A stretch of DNA of 37,896 bases, taken from the NCBI GenBank assembly GCA_019635485.1, contig JAHBZL010000046.1, positions 1-37,896 on the forward strand, read 5' to 3'. Positions 1 to 7,917 of this stretch are shown here, piece by piece. Numbering within the stretch: position 1 is the stretch's first letter; each line of letters starts with the position of its first letter. Made by a program: the position numbers and the translations under genes. The notes below the pieces were generated by a model. The model did no database searches and was not told the origin of the DNA. It saw nothing but the letters and a program-made list of their open reading frames with translations. The DNA comes from Piscinibacter sp. (GTDB lineage: Bacteria > Pseudomonadota > Gammaproteobacteria > Burkholderiales > Burkholderiaceae_C).

Positions 1-627
1 GGTCGCCCGGTCGAGCTCGCTCTCGAGCCAGGGCACGACGGCGTCGAACACCTGGCCGAGACCCTGCGACAGCGCCACCGCGGCGGCCGCCGAATCGGCG
101 CGGGCCGCCGGCACCGATGCCTCGAACGAACGCCGCGCGACGCGCGTGCGCCGGCGCCGGTCGAAGAGTTCGACGCTCAGCACGACACGGCCCACCCCGG
201 GCTCGGCCGGCAGGTCGTGGTGCAGCGCCTCGACCCCGACGGCGACCAGCCAGTCGGCCCGCATCGGATCGCCCAGCAGGCCGACGGCACCGGCCACGCC
301 ACGCGCCTCGAGCCGCTGCTGCAGCAGCCGCGGCACCGCGCGCACCGGGCGCTCGGTCCAGCTGGCGAGCTGGTAGAACGCGTACTCCCCGGGCCGGCGC
401 GAGTAGGCGATCGCGTGGGTGTCCGCCAGTGCATCGGCGGGCAGCGGCTGGATCACCAGGGCCGCCACCAGCGGCTTCTCGCGGCGCGCGATGGCGGCTG
501 GGGCCGTGGCGGCATCACGCAGCGCGTACTGCGTCTCGGCGGCCGACTCGTTGCCGATCCCGACCGACACGCAGCCTGCCAGCAGCGCAGCCGCTGGCGG
601 CGCGAGCAACAGCGTGCGCCGCCTCAC
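1..627 (-). CDS. ABC-type transport auxiliary lipoprotein (PqiC/DUF330-like), C-terminus cut by window edge
   Basis: This is the fourth gene of an Mla/Pqi-type lipid transport operon. I read it from a GTG at 627, whose GTGA overlaps the TGA of the MCE gene. The frame stays open for 209 codons to the window edge, so the last few residues and the stop are missing. The N-terminus is a short basic segment, a hydrophobic stretch and a lipobox (LLAGC, Cys at about residue 19), so the product should be a lipoprotein. The body (ETQYALRD near the N-terminus, later EYAFYQLASWTERP and VELFDRRRRTRVARR) fits the ABC_trans_aux/DUF330 fold, members of which are about 200 residues. Known members sit in the outer membrane and help MCE-protein shuttles move lipids across the periplasm. 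Family assignment rests on lipobox, length and operon position; the lipid handled is unknown. Confidence 0.82.
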   Translation of the reverse strand, partial: MRRRTLLLAPPAAALLAGCVSVGIGNESAAETQYALRDAATAPAAIARREKPLVAALVIQPLPADALADTHAIAYSRRPGEYAFYQLASWTERPVRAVPRLLQQRLEARGVAGAVGLLGDPMRADWLVAVGVEALHHDLPAEPGVGRVVLSVELFDRRRRTRVARRSFEASVPAARADSAAAAVALSQGLGQVFDAVVPWLESELDRAT

Positions 628-1607
628 CGCTTCTCCCCCGGTCCGAGCTGGGCCTTGCCGGGGCCGAGCAGCGCAGCACGCGGGTCGCGCAGCCGGTCGA
701 CCACGCGGGTTGCCGCCTCGATGCTCAGGCGCAGCTCGCTGACGGCCGCGCCGACCTGGTCGTCCAGGCCGGTGGCCGTGGATTCGAAGCGCTGCGCGGT
801 GGCAGCCACCTGCTCCTGCACCGCGACGCTGGTGCTGGCGATCTGCTGCAAGGCCTTGCGGGCATCGGCCAGCGCACGTTCCGTCTCGGCCAGCGTCTGG
901 TCCAGCCGCGCACCATCGCGTTCGACGACACCCGCGATGCGCTCGCCGACCTGGCCGAGCCGCGCCGACGCGTCGCCGACATCGCGCGCGGCGGTTCCGA
1001 TCTGCGCGAGCGTGCGGTCCAGCGTCGTCAGGCGCCGGTTCAGGCCATCGGCCAGCGTGCGCACGCTGTCGACGGTCTCGCGCAGCGCCTGCCGGTTCTC
1101 GGCGTTGAGCAGCAGGTTGATGTTGTTCAGCGCCGTCGCCGCCATCTCGCCGACCTTGTTGACGCGCCCGGCGATCTCGTCGAGGTCCGAGCGGCCCTCG
1201 GCGATCACCGGGTACTTCTCGCCCTCGGGCACGTCCTCCAGCGGGGCGCCGGCCGGCTCGCGCGTGACCAGCGCGATCGAGGCGATGCCGGTCACGAAGT
1301 TGCGCGTGACGACGGCCTCGGTGTTGGTCAGCACCGGCACGCGCGGGTCGATGCCGACCACCACGCGCACTCGGTTGAAGCGCGCGACCGACAGCGCGTA
1401 GTCGTCGACGCGGCCCACCTTGATGCCGCGCAGCGTGACGTCCGCCCCGACCTGCAGCCCGTCCAGTGCCTGGCGCTCGAAATGGATCGCGAAGCGCTGC
1501 CGGTCGTTGCCGCCGAGGTTGCCCAGCCACACCAGCGCCGCGACCAGTGCCGCCACCAGCGCCAGCACGGCAGCGCCGACGTAGGTGTAGCGTGCGTCAG
1601 CTTCCAT
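624..1607 (-). CDS. MCE/MlaD-family lipid transport protein
   Basis: A 327-residue protein with one N-terminal membrane anchor (about residues 8-30, YVGAAVLALVAALVAALVWL) followed by a single MCE domain (about residues 38-115, including GLQVGADVTLRGIKVGRV and FVTGIASIALV). The C-terminal half, from about residue 135, is a long Ala/Gln/Glu/Arg-rich helical region typical of the coiled-coil or needle part of PqiB/LetB/MlaD-like proteins. Such proteins form periplasmic hexamers that conduct lipids between an inner-membrane ABC transporter and the outer membrane. The ATG at 1607 lies 11 nt inside the ATPase gene and the stop overlaps the lipoprotein start, so the genes are translationally coupled. 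The protein is longer than E. coli MlaD (about 180 residues) because of the helical tail. Confidence 0.9.
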   Translation of the reverse strand: MEADARYTYVGAAVLALVAALVAALVWLGNLGGNDRQRFAIHFERQALDGLQVGADVTLRGIKVGRVDDYALSVARFNRVRVVVGIDPRVPVLTNTEAVVTRNFVTGIASIALVTREPAGAPLEDVPEGEKYPVIAEGRSDLDEIAGRVNKVGEMAATALNNINLLLNAENRQALRETVDSVRTLADGLNRRLTTLDRTLAQIGTAARDVGDASARLGQVGERIAGVVERDGARLDQTLAETERALADARKALQQIASTSVAVQEQVAATAQRFESTATGLDDQVGAAVSELRLSIEAATRVVDRLRDPRAALLGPGKAQLGPGEKR

Positions 1608-2352
1608 CCGCGACCATTCTACGGACCGAGAAGTACTCCTCGATCCAGGGGTCGTCGACGCGCATGACCTCGTTCACCGGCCCGTCGGCCAGCACCTTGC
1701 CGCGTGCCAGCACGATCAGGCGGTCGACCACGGTCAGCAGCGTGTCCAGGTCGTGCGTCACGAGGAACACCGTCAGCCCGAGGTCGTCGACCAGCGAACG
1801 CACCAGGCGGTCGAAGCCGCGCGCGGTGATGGGGTCGAGCCCGGAGGTCGGCTCGTCCAGGAACAGCACCTCGGGTTCGAGCGCGATGGCGCGTGCGATC
1901 GCGGCGCGCTTGCGCATGCCGCCGGAGAGCTCGCTCGGGCGCTTCGCGCCGGCCTCCGGCGGCAGCCCGGCCTGGTGCAGCCGCAACGCGACCAGCGCGT
2001 CGATCGTCGCGTCCGTCAGCGTGGTGTGCTCGCGCAGCGGCACCGCGACGTTCTGCGCCACCGTCAGCGACGAGAACAGCGCGCCGTCCTGGAACATCAT
2101 CCCGAAACGCTGGCGCAACCGGTCGAGATCGTCGGGCGCGGCCGACCAGACCTCGGTGCCGAACAGCCGCACGCGCCCGGCGGTGGGCCGCTGCAGCCCG
2201 ATGATCTCGCGCAGCAGCACCGACTTGCCGGTGCCGCTGGCGCCGATCAGCCCGACCAGCGTGCCCGGCCGCACCGCGAAGCTGACGCCGTCGTGCACCG
2301 CCTGGGCGCCGAAGCGCGTGACGATGCCGTCGACCTCGATGACGGTGTCCAT
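1597..2352 (-). CDS. ABC transporter ATP-binding protein (MlaF-like)
   Basis: A 251-residue ATPase subunit that should power the STAS-permease encoded just upstream. Visible motifs are Walker A (GASGTGKS, about residues 38-45), the signature LSGGM (about 140-144) with the Lys/Arg-rich segment RKRAAIARAIALEP after it, Walker B (VLFLDEP) with the D-loop SGLDP, and the switch His in VTHDLDTL. The start ATG at 2352 shares one base with the permease stop (TGATG). An upstream extension in the same frame is antisense-like, Arg/Ala-rich and not credible. The closest known role is MlaF-like lipid transport at the inner membrane. No promoter is visible between it and the permease. Confidence 0.92.
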   Translation of the reverse strand: MDTVIEVDGIVTRFGAQAVHDGVSFAVRPGTLVGLIGASGTGKSVLLREIIGLQRPTAGRVRLFGTEVWSAAPDDLDRLRQRFGMMFQDGALFSSLTVAQNVAVPLREHTTLTDATIDALVALRLHQAGLPPEAGAKRPSELSGGMRKRAAIARAIALEPEVLFLDEPTSGLDPITARGFDRLVRSLVDDLGLTVFLVTHDLDTLLTVVDRLIVLARGKVLADGPVNEVMRVDDPWIEEYFSVRRMVADGS

Positions 2353-3467
2353 CAGAGGTCCAGCGCCTGCAGCAGCACGGCGAAGAAGGCGTCCAGCAGG
2401 ATCACCGCGACGATGCTCTGCACGACGGTCGAGGTGGTCGCGGCACCGACGGCGCGCGTGTCGCGCTCGACCGTCATGCCCATGCGCGTGCCGATCAGCG
2501 CGATGGCCAGCGCGAACACCGGTGCCTTGGCCAGCCCGACGACGACGTGGCGCAGGTCCAGCGCCTCGTGCAGCCGCGCGAGGAAGGCCGGCGGCGTGAT
2601 GCCCAGCATCGGGTGCGCGATCGCCATCGCGCCGACGAGGCTCATCACGTCGCCGACGAACACCAGCAGCAGCAGCGCCAGCACCAGCGCGAGCACGCGC
2701 GGCAGCACCAGCACCTGCGCGGTGGACAGGCCGAGCGTGCGGATCGCGTCGGTCTCCTCGGTGAGCCGCATCGCGCCGAGCTGCGCGGTGAAGGCCGCGC
2801 CGGAACGACCAGCCACGATCACCGCGACGATGATCGGCGCGAACTCGCGGGTCGCGCCGATGCCCACGCCGTCGACGACGAAGATGTTGGCGCCGTACTT
2901 GCTCGCCTGCAGGCCCAGCAGGTAGGCGATCACGACGCCGATCAGCAGCGTCACGAGCGCGACCACCGGCAGCGCGTTGAGCCCGGTCTGCTCGAGCTGC
3001 ACGGTGAGTTCGCGCGCTCGCAGCCGGCCCGGCCGCCGCAGCAGCTCGCCGAGTGCGGCCAGTGTCGCGCCGAGGAAGTTCAGGTGGCCATGCAGCAGGC
3101 CGGCGAGCATGGCGCAGGCGCGGCCGAGCTGCGCCAGCACGCCCGGCGGGTGCGGTGCCGGCAGCGGGCCGGCCGCCGCGAGGTGCCCGCGCACCTGCTC
3201 GAGGATGCGCCCCGGCGTCGCCGCCAGGCCGGTCCAGGCCAGCGCGTCCGTCGCGCCGGCGCGGCGCAGCGCGCGCAGCAGCACCAGCGCGGCGGCCGAG
3301 TCGATTTCGGTGAGCGCGCTGGCATCCACCGTCGCGTCCGGCGGCAGGGTGAGGTCCGCGAGTGCGGCCTCGATCTGCGCCAGCTGGACCAGCCGCCACG
3401 CACCGGCCAGCCGCAGCGTCGCCCGGCCCTCGGCACGCTCGAGGCTGAACCAGGACGGACCGGGCAT
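2352..3467 (-). CDS. MlaE-family lipid ABC transporter permease with N-terminal STAS-like domain
   Basis: A 371-residue permease. Residues 1-105 are soluble and look like a STAS domain (LTLPPDATVDASALTEIDSA, then an alternating helix/strand pattern). The remainder is an MlaE permease with about five hydrophobic segments, including the conserved interfacial region LTVQLEQTGLNALPVVAL, the EFAPIIVAVIVAGRSGAAF motif and the MRLTEETDAIRTLG loop that contacts the ATPase. In E. coli the STAS protein MlaB is separate; here a STAS-like domain is fused to the permease, an arrangement common in this subfamily. The gene begins 10 bp after the enoyl-CoA hydratase stop without a clear Shine-Dalgarno, so it is probably read as part of the same transcript. 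The ATPase, MCE and lipoprotein genes follow. Confidence 0.9.
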   Translation of the reverse strand: MPGPSWFSLERAEGRATLRLAGAWRLVQLAQIEAALADLTLPPDATVDASALTEIDSAAALVLLRALRRAGATDALAWTGLAATPGRILEQVRGHLAAAGPLPAPHPPGVLAQLGRACAMLAGLLHGHLNFLGATLAALGELLRRPGRLRARELTVQLEQTGLNALPVVALVTLLIGVVIAYLLGLQASKYGANIFVVDGVGIGATREFAPIIVAVIVAGRSGAAFTAQLGAMRLTEETDAIRTLGLSTAQVLVLPRVLALVLALLLLVFVGDVMSLVGAMAIAHPMLGITPPAFLARLHEALDLRHVVVGLAKAPVFALAIALIGTRMGMTVERDTRAVGAATTSTVVQSIVAVILLDAFFAVLLQALDL

Positions 3468-3477
3468 CGGAGGGCCG

Positions 3478-4266
3478 TCAGCGCTGCCGGAACGCCGGCT
3501 TGCGCTTGTTGACGAACGCGTCCATGCCTTCCTTCTGGTCCTCGGTGGCGAACAGCGAGTGGAACAGGCGCCGCTCGAACATCACCCCGTCGGACAGCGC
3601 GCCCTCGTAGGCGCGGTTCACGCATTCCTTGGCCATCATCACGCTCGGGCCGCTGAATTCGCAGATCTGCGCGGCCGCCGCCAGCGCCGTCTCGAGCAGT
3701 TCGGCGGCCGGCACCACGCGGGCCACGAGCCCGGCGCGCTCGGCCTCGGCGGCATCCATCATGCGCGCGGTCAGCACCAGGTCCATCGCCTTGGCCTTGC
3801 CGACCGCACGCGGCAGGCGCTGCGTGCCGCCGGCGCCGGGGATGATGCCGAGCTTGATCTCGGGCTGGCCGAACTTCGCGCTGTCCGCGGCGAAGATCAT
3901 GTCGCACATCATCGCCAGCTCGCAGCCCCCGCCCAGCGCGAAACCGGCCACCGCCGCGATCACCGGCTTGCGCACGCTGCGGATCTGCTCCCAGTTGCGC
4001 GTGATGTAGTCGCTCTTGTAGACGTCCATGTAGGACCAGCTGGCCATCGCGCCGATGTCGGCACCGGCGGCGAAGGCCTTCTCGCTGCCGGTGAGCACGA
4101 TGCAGCCGATCGCCTCGTCCGCGTCGAACGCCTTCAGCGCCGCGCCCAGCTCGTCCATCAGCGTGTCGTTCAGCGCGTTGAGCTGCTTGGGGCGGTTCAG
4201 CGTGATCAGCGCGGTGCGGCGCTCGCCGCTGCCGCGCAGCTCGGTGAGGATGGTCTCGTAGGTCAT
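3478..4266 (-). CDS. Enoyl-CoA hydratase (crotonase family)
   Basis: A 262-residue crotonase that should hydrate trans-2-enoyl-CoA to 3-hydroxyacyl-CoA in fatty-acid or related acyl-CoA breakdown in the cytoplasm. The CoA/oxyanion-hole segments are present ([13 protein letters not shown] and [15 protein letters not shown]), as are both glutamates used by true hydratases (the E in GGGCELAM and the E in [15 protein letters not shown]). The C-terminus, with [23 protein letters not shown], matches the usual 255-265 residue family length. The start ATG at 4266 is preceded by AAGGAG at 9-10 nt spacing, and a TATAGT hexamer lies further upstream. A much longer upstream reading frame runs through the DUF3108 gene and is a shadow. 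The lipid transporter follows 10 bp downstream. Confidence 0.93.
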   Translation of the reverse strand: MTYETILTELRGSGERRTALITLNRPKQLNALNDTLMDELGAALKAFDADEAIGCIVLTGSEKAFAAGADIGAMASWSYMDVYKSDYITRNWEQIRSVRKPVIAAVAGFALGGGCELAMMCDMIFAADSAKFGQPEIKLGIIPGAGGTQRLPRAVGKAKAMDLVLTARMMDAAEAERAGLVARVVPAAELLETALAAAAQICEFSGPSVMMAKECVNRAYEGALSDGVMFERRLFHSLFATEDQKEGMDAFVNKRKPAFRQR

Positions 4267-4291
4267 CGGGGTCACTCCTTGGCGTCGCCGA

Positions 4292-4297
4292 ACTATA
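4292..4297 (-). promoter_or_regulatory. Likely -10 element for enoyl-CoA hydratase (and possibly the lipid transporter)
   Basis: The minus strand reads TATAGT here, 25 nt before the start codon at 4266, in the only AT-rich patch of the 50-bp gap after the DUF3108 gene. A transcript starting near 4285 would carry the AAGGAG ribosome site. No good -35 is seen 16-18 bp further upstream (TAGGCA at best), so this is a moderate call. Confidence 0.4.
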
Positions 4298-4316
4298 CGG
4301 TTCGACGCCACCGTGC

Positions 4317-5480
4317 CTAGGGTGCGCCCAGTTCGGGCTTGCGCGAGAGCACCAGGTCGACGAAGGTCTGCTCGTCCTGCTGGATGCGGATGCGCGCCGG
4401 CAGATAGCGCAGCGTCGGCGCGAACCAGATCTCCGCGACCAGCTCGCCGCCCGGGCGCGACAGCCGGCGCGGCTTGAGGTGGAACGCGTCGACCTGTCCG
4501 AACAGCGTCGTCACCGGCTCCTCGCCGAGCACGTCGTAGGTCCAGCGGTCGACGCTGCGCGGCAGCGCGAGGCCGAACTCGATGGTGCCGCCCTCGCGCA
4601 GCAGTTCGGGCCGCGTCGTGAACAGCCAGGACAGCTGCACGAACTGGCTGGCCGCATCCTGCGTGCCCGGCCAGCGCTCGCGGCGGCGGCCGTCCGGCAG
4701 CACCACCGCGTCGGGGTCGAAGCGCAGCGTCAGGCGCCGGCGGTCGCGGAACGCCTGCTTGGTGTCCTCGTCGTAGCGGCGCGGCTCCAGGCCCTGCTCG
4801 GTCAGCACGCCCTCGCTGCTGGAGCGGCGAGTCAGCAGCGGCGCGATCGGCAGGCCGACCGTCACGTCCACGTGCACCTGGTAGCGCAGGCCCTCGCGCA
4901 GCCACTCGACCTGCGCATCGCCGTGCACCTCGCCGCGCACGTTGCCGGTCAGCTTGTAGCTCAGGCGCGTGGCGCCCGGCCACTCGAACGGCGGTGCCGA
5001 GGCCCCTGGTTCCGGCGATGACGCCGCCTCGGCCTCGGGACCCGGCTCTGGCAGCGGCGCGGAGGCCGGCGTCAGCGCGGCGACGAGGTCGGGTGGTGGC
5101 GCTTCGGGCGGAGCGGACGCTGGCGCCGGCGGCGGTTCGGCCTGCGCGAGCGACGGCTCGGGCTCGACCGGCGGCGCAGCGGGTGCCGAGGCCGCGGCCG
5201 GCGCCTGCTTCGGCGCCGAGGCCGCCGGCGCCGCGGGCGGCAACGGCTTGGGCTGCGCCACGGGCGCCGGCGCAACGACCGGCGGGGCTGCCGGCTGCAG
5301 CTCGCGCACGTAGACCGCCTGCAGACGCTCGGGCATCGCCGCCTCACTCGCGAGGCGGTCCATCCGGTCGGCCAGTTCGGCGGTGATGCAGCCGTGTGCG
5401 GCCAGCACCGCGAGCAGCAGCAGGAGCCAGGCGATGCGCCGCCGCGGCGTGGTCGCGCGGCCGGTCAGCGGCCCAGCCAT
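4317..5480 (-). CDS. DUF3108 domain-containing envelope protein with Pro/Ala-rich linker
   Basis: A 387-residue protein. It begins with a basic N-terminus and a hydrophobic segment (about residues 16-31, [16 protein letters not shown]), which may be a membrane anchor or a signal peptide; the Cys after it is not in an ideal lipobox. Residues about 60-165 are a low-complexity Pro/Ala/Glu linker. From about 168 to the end ([21 protein letters not shown], later YDVLGEE and [17 protein letters not shown]) it matches the DUF3108 fold, a family of periplasmic proteins of unsettled function. The linker would let the C-terminal domain reach across the periplasm, as in TonB-like proteins; that is an inference. 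The ATG at 5480 overlaps the end of the M61 peptidase gene by 16 nt, so the two are probably coupled. Confidence 0.8.
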   Translation of the reverse strand: MAGPLTGRATTPRRRIAWLLLLLAVLAAHGCITAELADRMDRLASEAAMPERLQAVYVRELQPAAPPVVAPAPVAQPKPLPPAAPAASAPKQAPAAASAPAAPPVEPEPSLAQAEPPPAPASAPPEAPPPDLVAALTPASAPLPEPGPEAEAASSPEPGASAPPFEWPGATRLSYKLTGNVRGEVHGDAQVEWLREGLRYQVHVDVTVGLPIAPLLTRRSSSEGVLTEQGLEPRRYDEDTKQAFRDRRRLTLRFDPDAVVLPDGRRRERWPGTQDAASQFVQLSWLFTTRPELLREGGTIEFGLALPRSVDRWTYDVLGEEPVTTLFGQVDAFHLKPRRLSRPGGELVAEIWFAPTLRYLPARIRIQQDEQTFVDLVLSRKPELGAP

Positions 5481-7207
5481 GCCTCGCGCAGTGCCTGCGC
5501 GGCGGCCGACGGGCGGGCCGCGAGGCCGAGTTGCACCGGCGCGCCGGTCGACGCATCGGCGGGCAGGCGCAGCGACAGGCGCAGCACGCGCTGGTCGCGC
5601 GCCACCAGCACCTCGGCCGATTCGTCGCGGCTGAGCACGCGCAGTGCATCGTCGAGCCGGCGGATGCGCCAGCCGTCGACGGCCAGCAGCTCGTCTCCGG
5701 CGGCGAGGCCGGCCGACTCGGCCGCGCCGCCACGCAGCACGTGGGTGACCTTCACGCCGGTCAGGGCCGACTCGGCCGCCCGCATCCCGAGCCGCTGCGC
5801 CAGCGACGGCGGCTGCTGCTGCCAGGTCACGCCGGCGCCGGCCAGCAGCTCCTGCAGCGGCAGGTCCTCGGTGCCGTGCACCCACTCGGCCAATTCGCGC
5901 GCGTACGAGCGGCCGCCGACCTCGGCCAGCGCCGCGGCGATGTCGGCCTCGGTGATCGGGCCGCCGCCGCTGTCGTCCCACAGGCGGCGCAGCACCGCGT
6001 CCAGCGAGCCGCCGTCGCGGCGCAGCGTGAGGTCGAGCGCGAGCGCGACCAGCGACCCCTTGGCGTAGTAGCTGATGGTTGCGTTCGGGGTGTTCTCGTC
6101 GCCGCGGTAGTACTTGACCCAGGCGTCGAAGCTGGCCTGCGCGACGCTCTGCACCTGCCGGCCCGGCGCCGCCAGCACCGCGCTGACGGTGCGGCCGAGC
6201 AGGCGCAGGTAGCGCGTCGGGTCGATCAGGCCGCAGCGGCGCAGGATCAGGTCGTCGTAGTAGGACGTGAAGCCTTCGAAGAACCACAGCAGCTCGGTGT
6301 AGTTCTCCTGCGTGTAGTCGAAGCGGGTGAAGTCGGCCGGGCGCAGCCGCTTGACGTTCCAGGTGTGGAAGTACTCGTGGCTGATCAGGCCGAGCAGCTC
6401 GACGTAGTTGTCGCTGGTCTCGGCGGCGCCGCGCGACGGCAGGTTGCGCCGTGCCGACAGCAGCGCGGTGCTGGCGCGGTGCTCGAGGCCGCCGTGGCCG
6501 TCCTCCGCGGTGTTGAGCAGGAACACGTAGCGCTCGTGCGGTGTGCGCGGCCCGCGGCCGCGGCCCCGGCCGCCGTGCCACAGCGCGATCTGCGCCTCGC
6601 AGATGCGCCGGCTGTCGGCCAGCAGGCGCTCGCCGTCGAAGTCCGGCAGCGCGCCGGCGACGACGAACTCGTGCGGCACGTCGTGCGCGTCGAAGCGGCC
6701 GCGCCAGAAGCGCCCGAGCTCGACCGGGTGGTCGACCAGCTCGTCGTAGTCGGCCGCGACGTGGCCGCCGCCGGGCGCGGCCGGCATCGCGGTGGCGACC
6801 TCCCAGCCGCGCGGCATCCGCCCGACCTGCAGGCGCTGCGGCTCGCTCTCGCGGCCGTGCACGCGCAGGCACAGGCTGGTGCCGTTGAAGAAGCCGCGGT
6901 TCGCGTCCAGGTAGGCGGCGCGCACGGAGGTGTCGAAGGCGTAGACGCGGTAGCGCAGCGTCAGCGAGCTGCCACCTTCGCAGGCCACCTGCCAGGTCGC
7001 CTTGTCGAGCTGCGCCACCGGCCGTTCGCGCCCGCCCTGCGTCGCGTGCAGGCCGGACAGGTGGCGCGCGAACTCGCGCACCAGGTAGCTGCCCGGGATC
7101 CAGACCGGCAGGCTGACACGCTGCAGCTCGTCCGGCCGCGGCACGGTCAGCGCGACTTCGAACAGGTGGGCGTGGGGGTCGGCGACGTCGATGCGGTAGG
7201 TGATCAT
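5465..7207 (-). CDS. M61-family metallopeptidase with PDZ domain (glycyl aminopeptidase-like)
   Basis: A 580-residue protein from the ATG at 7207. An N-terminal beta-rich domain (residues 1-170, starting MITYRIDVADPHAHLFEV) precedes the catalytic domain with HEYFH (zinc ligands His277 and His281, catalytic Glu278) in the family signature SHEYFHTWNVKRLRP. A PDZ domain occupies about residues 475-560 (VTHVLRGGAAESAGLAAGDELLAVDGWRI). Known members such as the Sphingomonas glycyl aminopeptidase cleave N-terminal Gly/Ala. No signal peptide is visible, so it is probably cytoplasmic. A GTG at 7255 would add 16 residues (KDNPPARRPDVGRR) without similarity to the domain; I prefer 7207 although neither start has a strong ribosome site. 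The gene is divergent from the regulator at 7338, and the palindrome at 7273-7292 lies between them. Confidence 0.88.
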   Translation of the reverse strand: MITYRIDVADPHAHLFEVALTVPRPDELQRVSLPVWIPGSYLVREFARHLSGLHATQGGRERPVAQLDKATWQVACEGGSSLTLRYRVYAFDTSVRAAYLDANRGFFNGTSLCLRVHGRESEPQRLQVGRMPRGWEVATAMPAAPGGGHVAADYDELVDHPVELGRFWRGRFDAHDVPHEFVVAGALPDFDGERLLADSRRICEAQIALWHGGRGRGRGPRTPHERYVFLLNTAEDGHGGLEHRASTALLSARRNLPSRGAAETSDNYVELLGLISHEYFHTWNVKRLRPADFTRFDYTQENYTELLWFFEGFTSYYDDLILRRCGLIDPTRYLRLLGRTVSAVLAAPGRQVQSVAQASFDAWVKYYRGDENTPNATISYYAKGSLVALALDLTLRRDGGSLDAVLRRLWDDSGGGPITEADIAAALAEVGGRSYARELAEWVHGTEDLPLQELLAGAGVTWQQQPPSLAQRLGMRAAESALTGVKVTHVLRGGAAESAGLAAGDELLAVDGWRIRRLDDALRVLSRDESAEVLVARDQRVLRLSLRLPADASTGAPVQLGLAARPSAAAQALREAWLGR

Positions 7208-7272
7208 GGTTCGGCGGCCCACGTCCGGGCGGCGGGCAGGGGGATTGTCCTTCACCCCCTCGCCTTACTCAG

Positions 7273-7292
7273 TTTTCAGGAATTCCTGAAAA
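7273..7292. promoter_or_regulatory. 20-bp perfect palindrome, likely operator of the GbsR/MarR-type regulator
   Basis: The half-site TTTTCAGGAA is followed directly by its exact reverse complement TTCCTGAAAA, a perfect 20-bp palindrome with no spacer. It ends 45 bp before the start codon of the regulator at 7338 and lies between divergent genes, the only AT-rich patch of this gap. MarR/GbsR proteins are dimers that bind palindromes of this size, often near their own promoter, so autoregulation and control of the cydAB operon is the simplest reading. No convincing -35/-10 pair could be assigned around it. Confidence 0.65.
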
Positions 7293-7337
7293 TTCTGCGA
7301 AACTCTTGATGCCGCTCAACCGATCGACGCCTGCCCG

Positions 7338-7898
7338 ATGAACCAGCTTTCCCCCCTCGTGCGCAGCTTCGTCGGCCACTTCGGCGAGATGGGCAGCCGC
7401 TGGGGCATCAACCGCACGGTCGGCCAGATCTACGCGCTGATCTACGTCGCCCCCGAACCGCTGCACGCCGACGCGATCGCCGAGCGGCTCGAGTTCTCGC
7501 GCTCCAACGTCAGCATGGGGCTGAAGGAGCTGCAGGCCTGGCGCCTGGTGCGGCTGCGCCATTTCAGCGGCGACCGGCGCGAGTACTTCGAGGCGCCCGG
7601 CGACGCCTGGGAGGTGTTCCGCACGCTGGCCGAGGAGCGCCGCCGGCGCGAGATCGAGCCGACGCTGTCGATGCTGCGCAACGCGCTGCTGGAGGAGCCG
7701 GCCGACGCGGCCGACCGCATCGCGCTGGACCGCATGCGCGGCATGCACGACCTGATCGAGCTGATGACGACCTGGTTCGACGAGGTGCAGCGGCTGGACG
7801 CCGCGACGCTCTCGCGCCTGATGAAGATGGGCTCGAAGGTGCAGCGCCTGCTCGAGCTGGGCGACAAGGTCAAGTCCGCGACCGGCGTGAAACGCTGA
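7338..7898 (+). CDS. GbsR/MarR-family transcriptional regulator of the cyd operon
   Basis: A 186-residue DNA-binding protein. Residues 15-90 form a winged helix-turn-helix: GQIYALIYVAPEPLHADAIAERLEFSRSNVSMGLKEL covers the core helices, and RLRHFSGDRREYFEAP is the wing. The C-terminal half is helical, as expected for dimerisation. Length and the pattern NRTVGQIYALIYV fit the GbsR branch of the MarR superfamily; Bacillus GbsR senses choline, but the ligand here is unknown. The gene starts 45 bp after the palindrome at 7273-7292 and stops 19 bp before cydA on the same strand, so it is most likely the first gene of the operon and a regulator of quinol oxidase expression. Whether it represses or activates cannot be told from sequence. 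Confidence 0.85.
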   Translation: MNQLSPLVRSFVGHFGEMGSRWGINRTVGQIYALIYVAPEPLHADAIAERLEFSRSNVSMGLKELQAWRLVRLRHFSGDRREYFEAPGDAWEVFRTLAEERRRREIEPTLSMLRNALLEEPADAADRIALDRMRGMHDLIELMTTWFDEVQRLDAATLSRLMKMGSKVQRLLELGDKVKSATGVKR

Positions 7899-7917
7899 TT
7901 CATCGAGGCCCGATCCC

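Noticed and set aside
117-1667. Plus-strand 516-codon open frame opposite the lipoprotein and MCE genes
   Set aside because: Arg/Ala-rich shadow; the minus strand has a lipobox and an MCE domain in coupled frames.
7208-7255. GTG at 7255 as start of the M61 peptidase
   Set aside because: The 16 added residues are polar and do not fit the domain start; the site near the GTG is too close. Kept as an alternative only.
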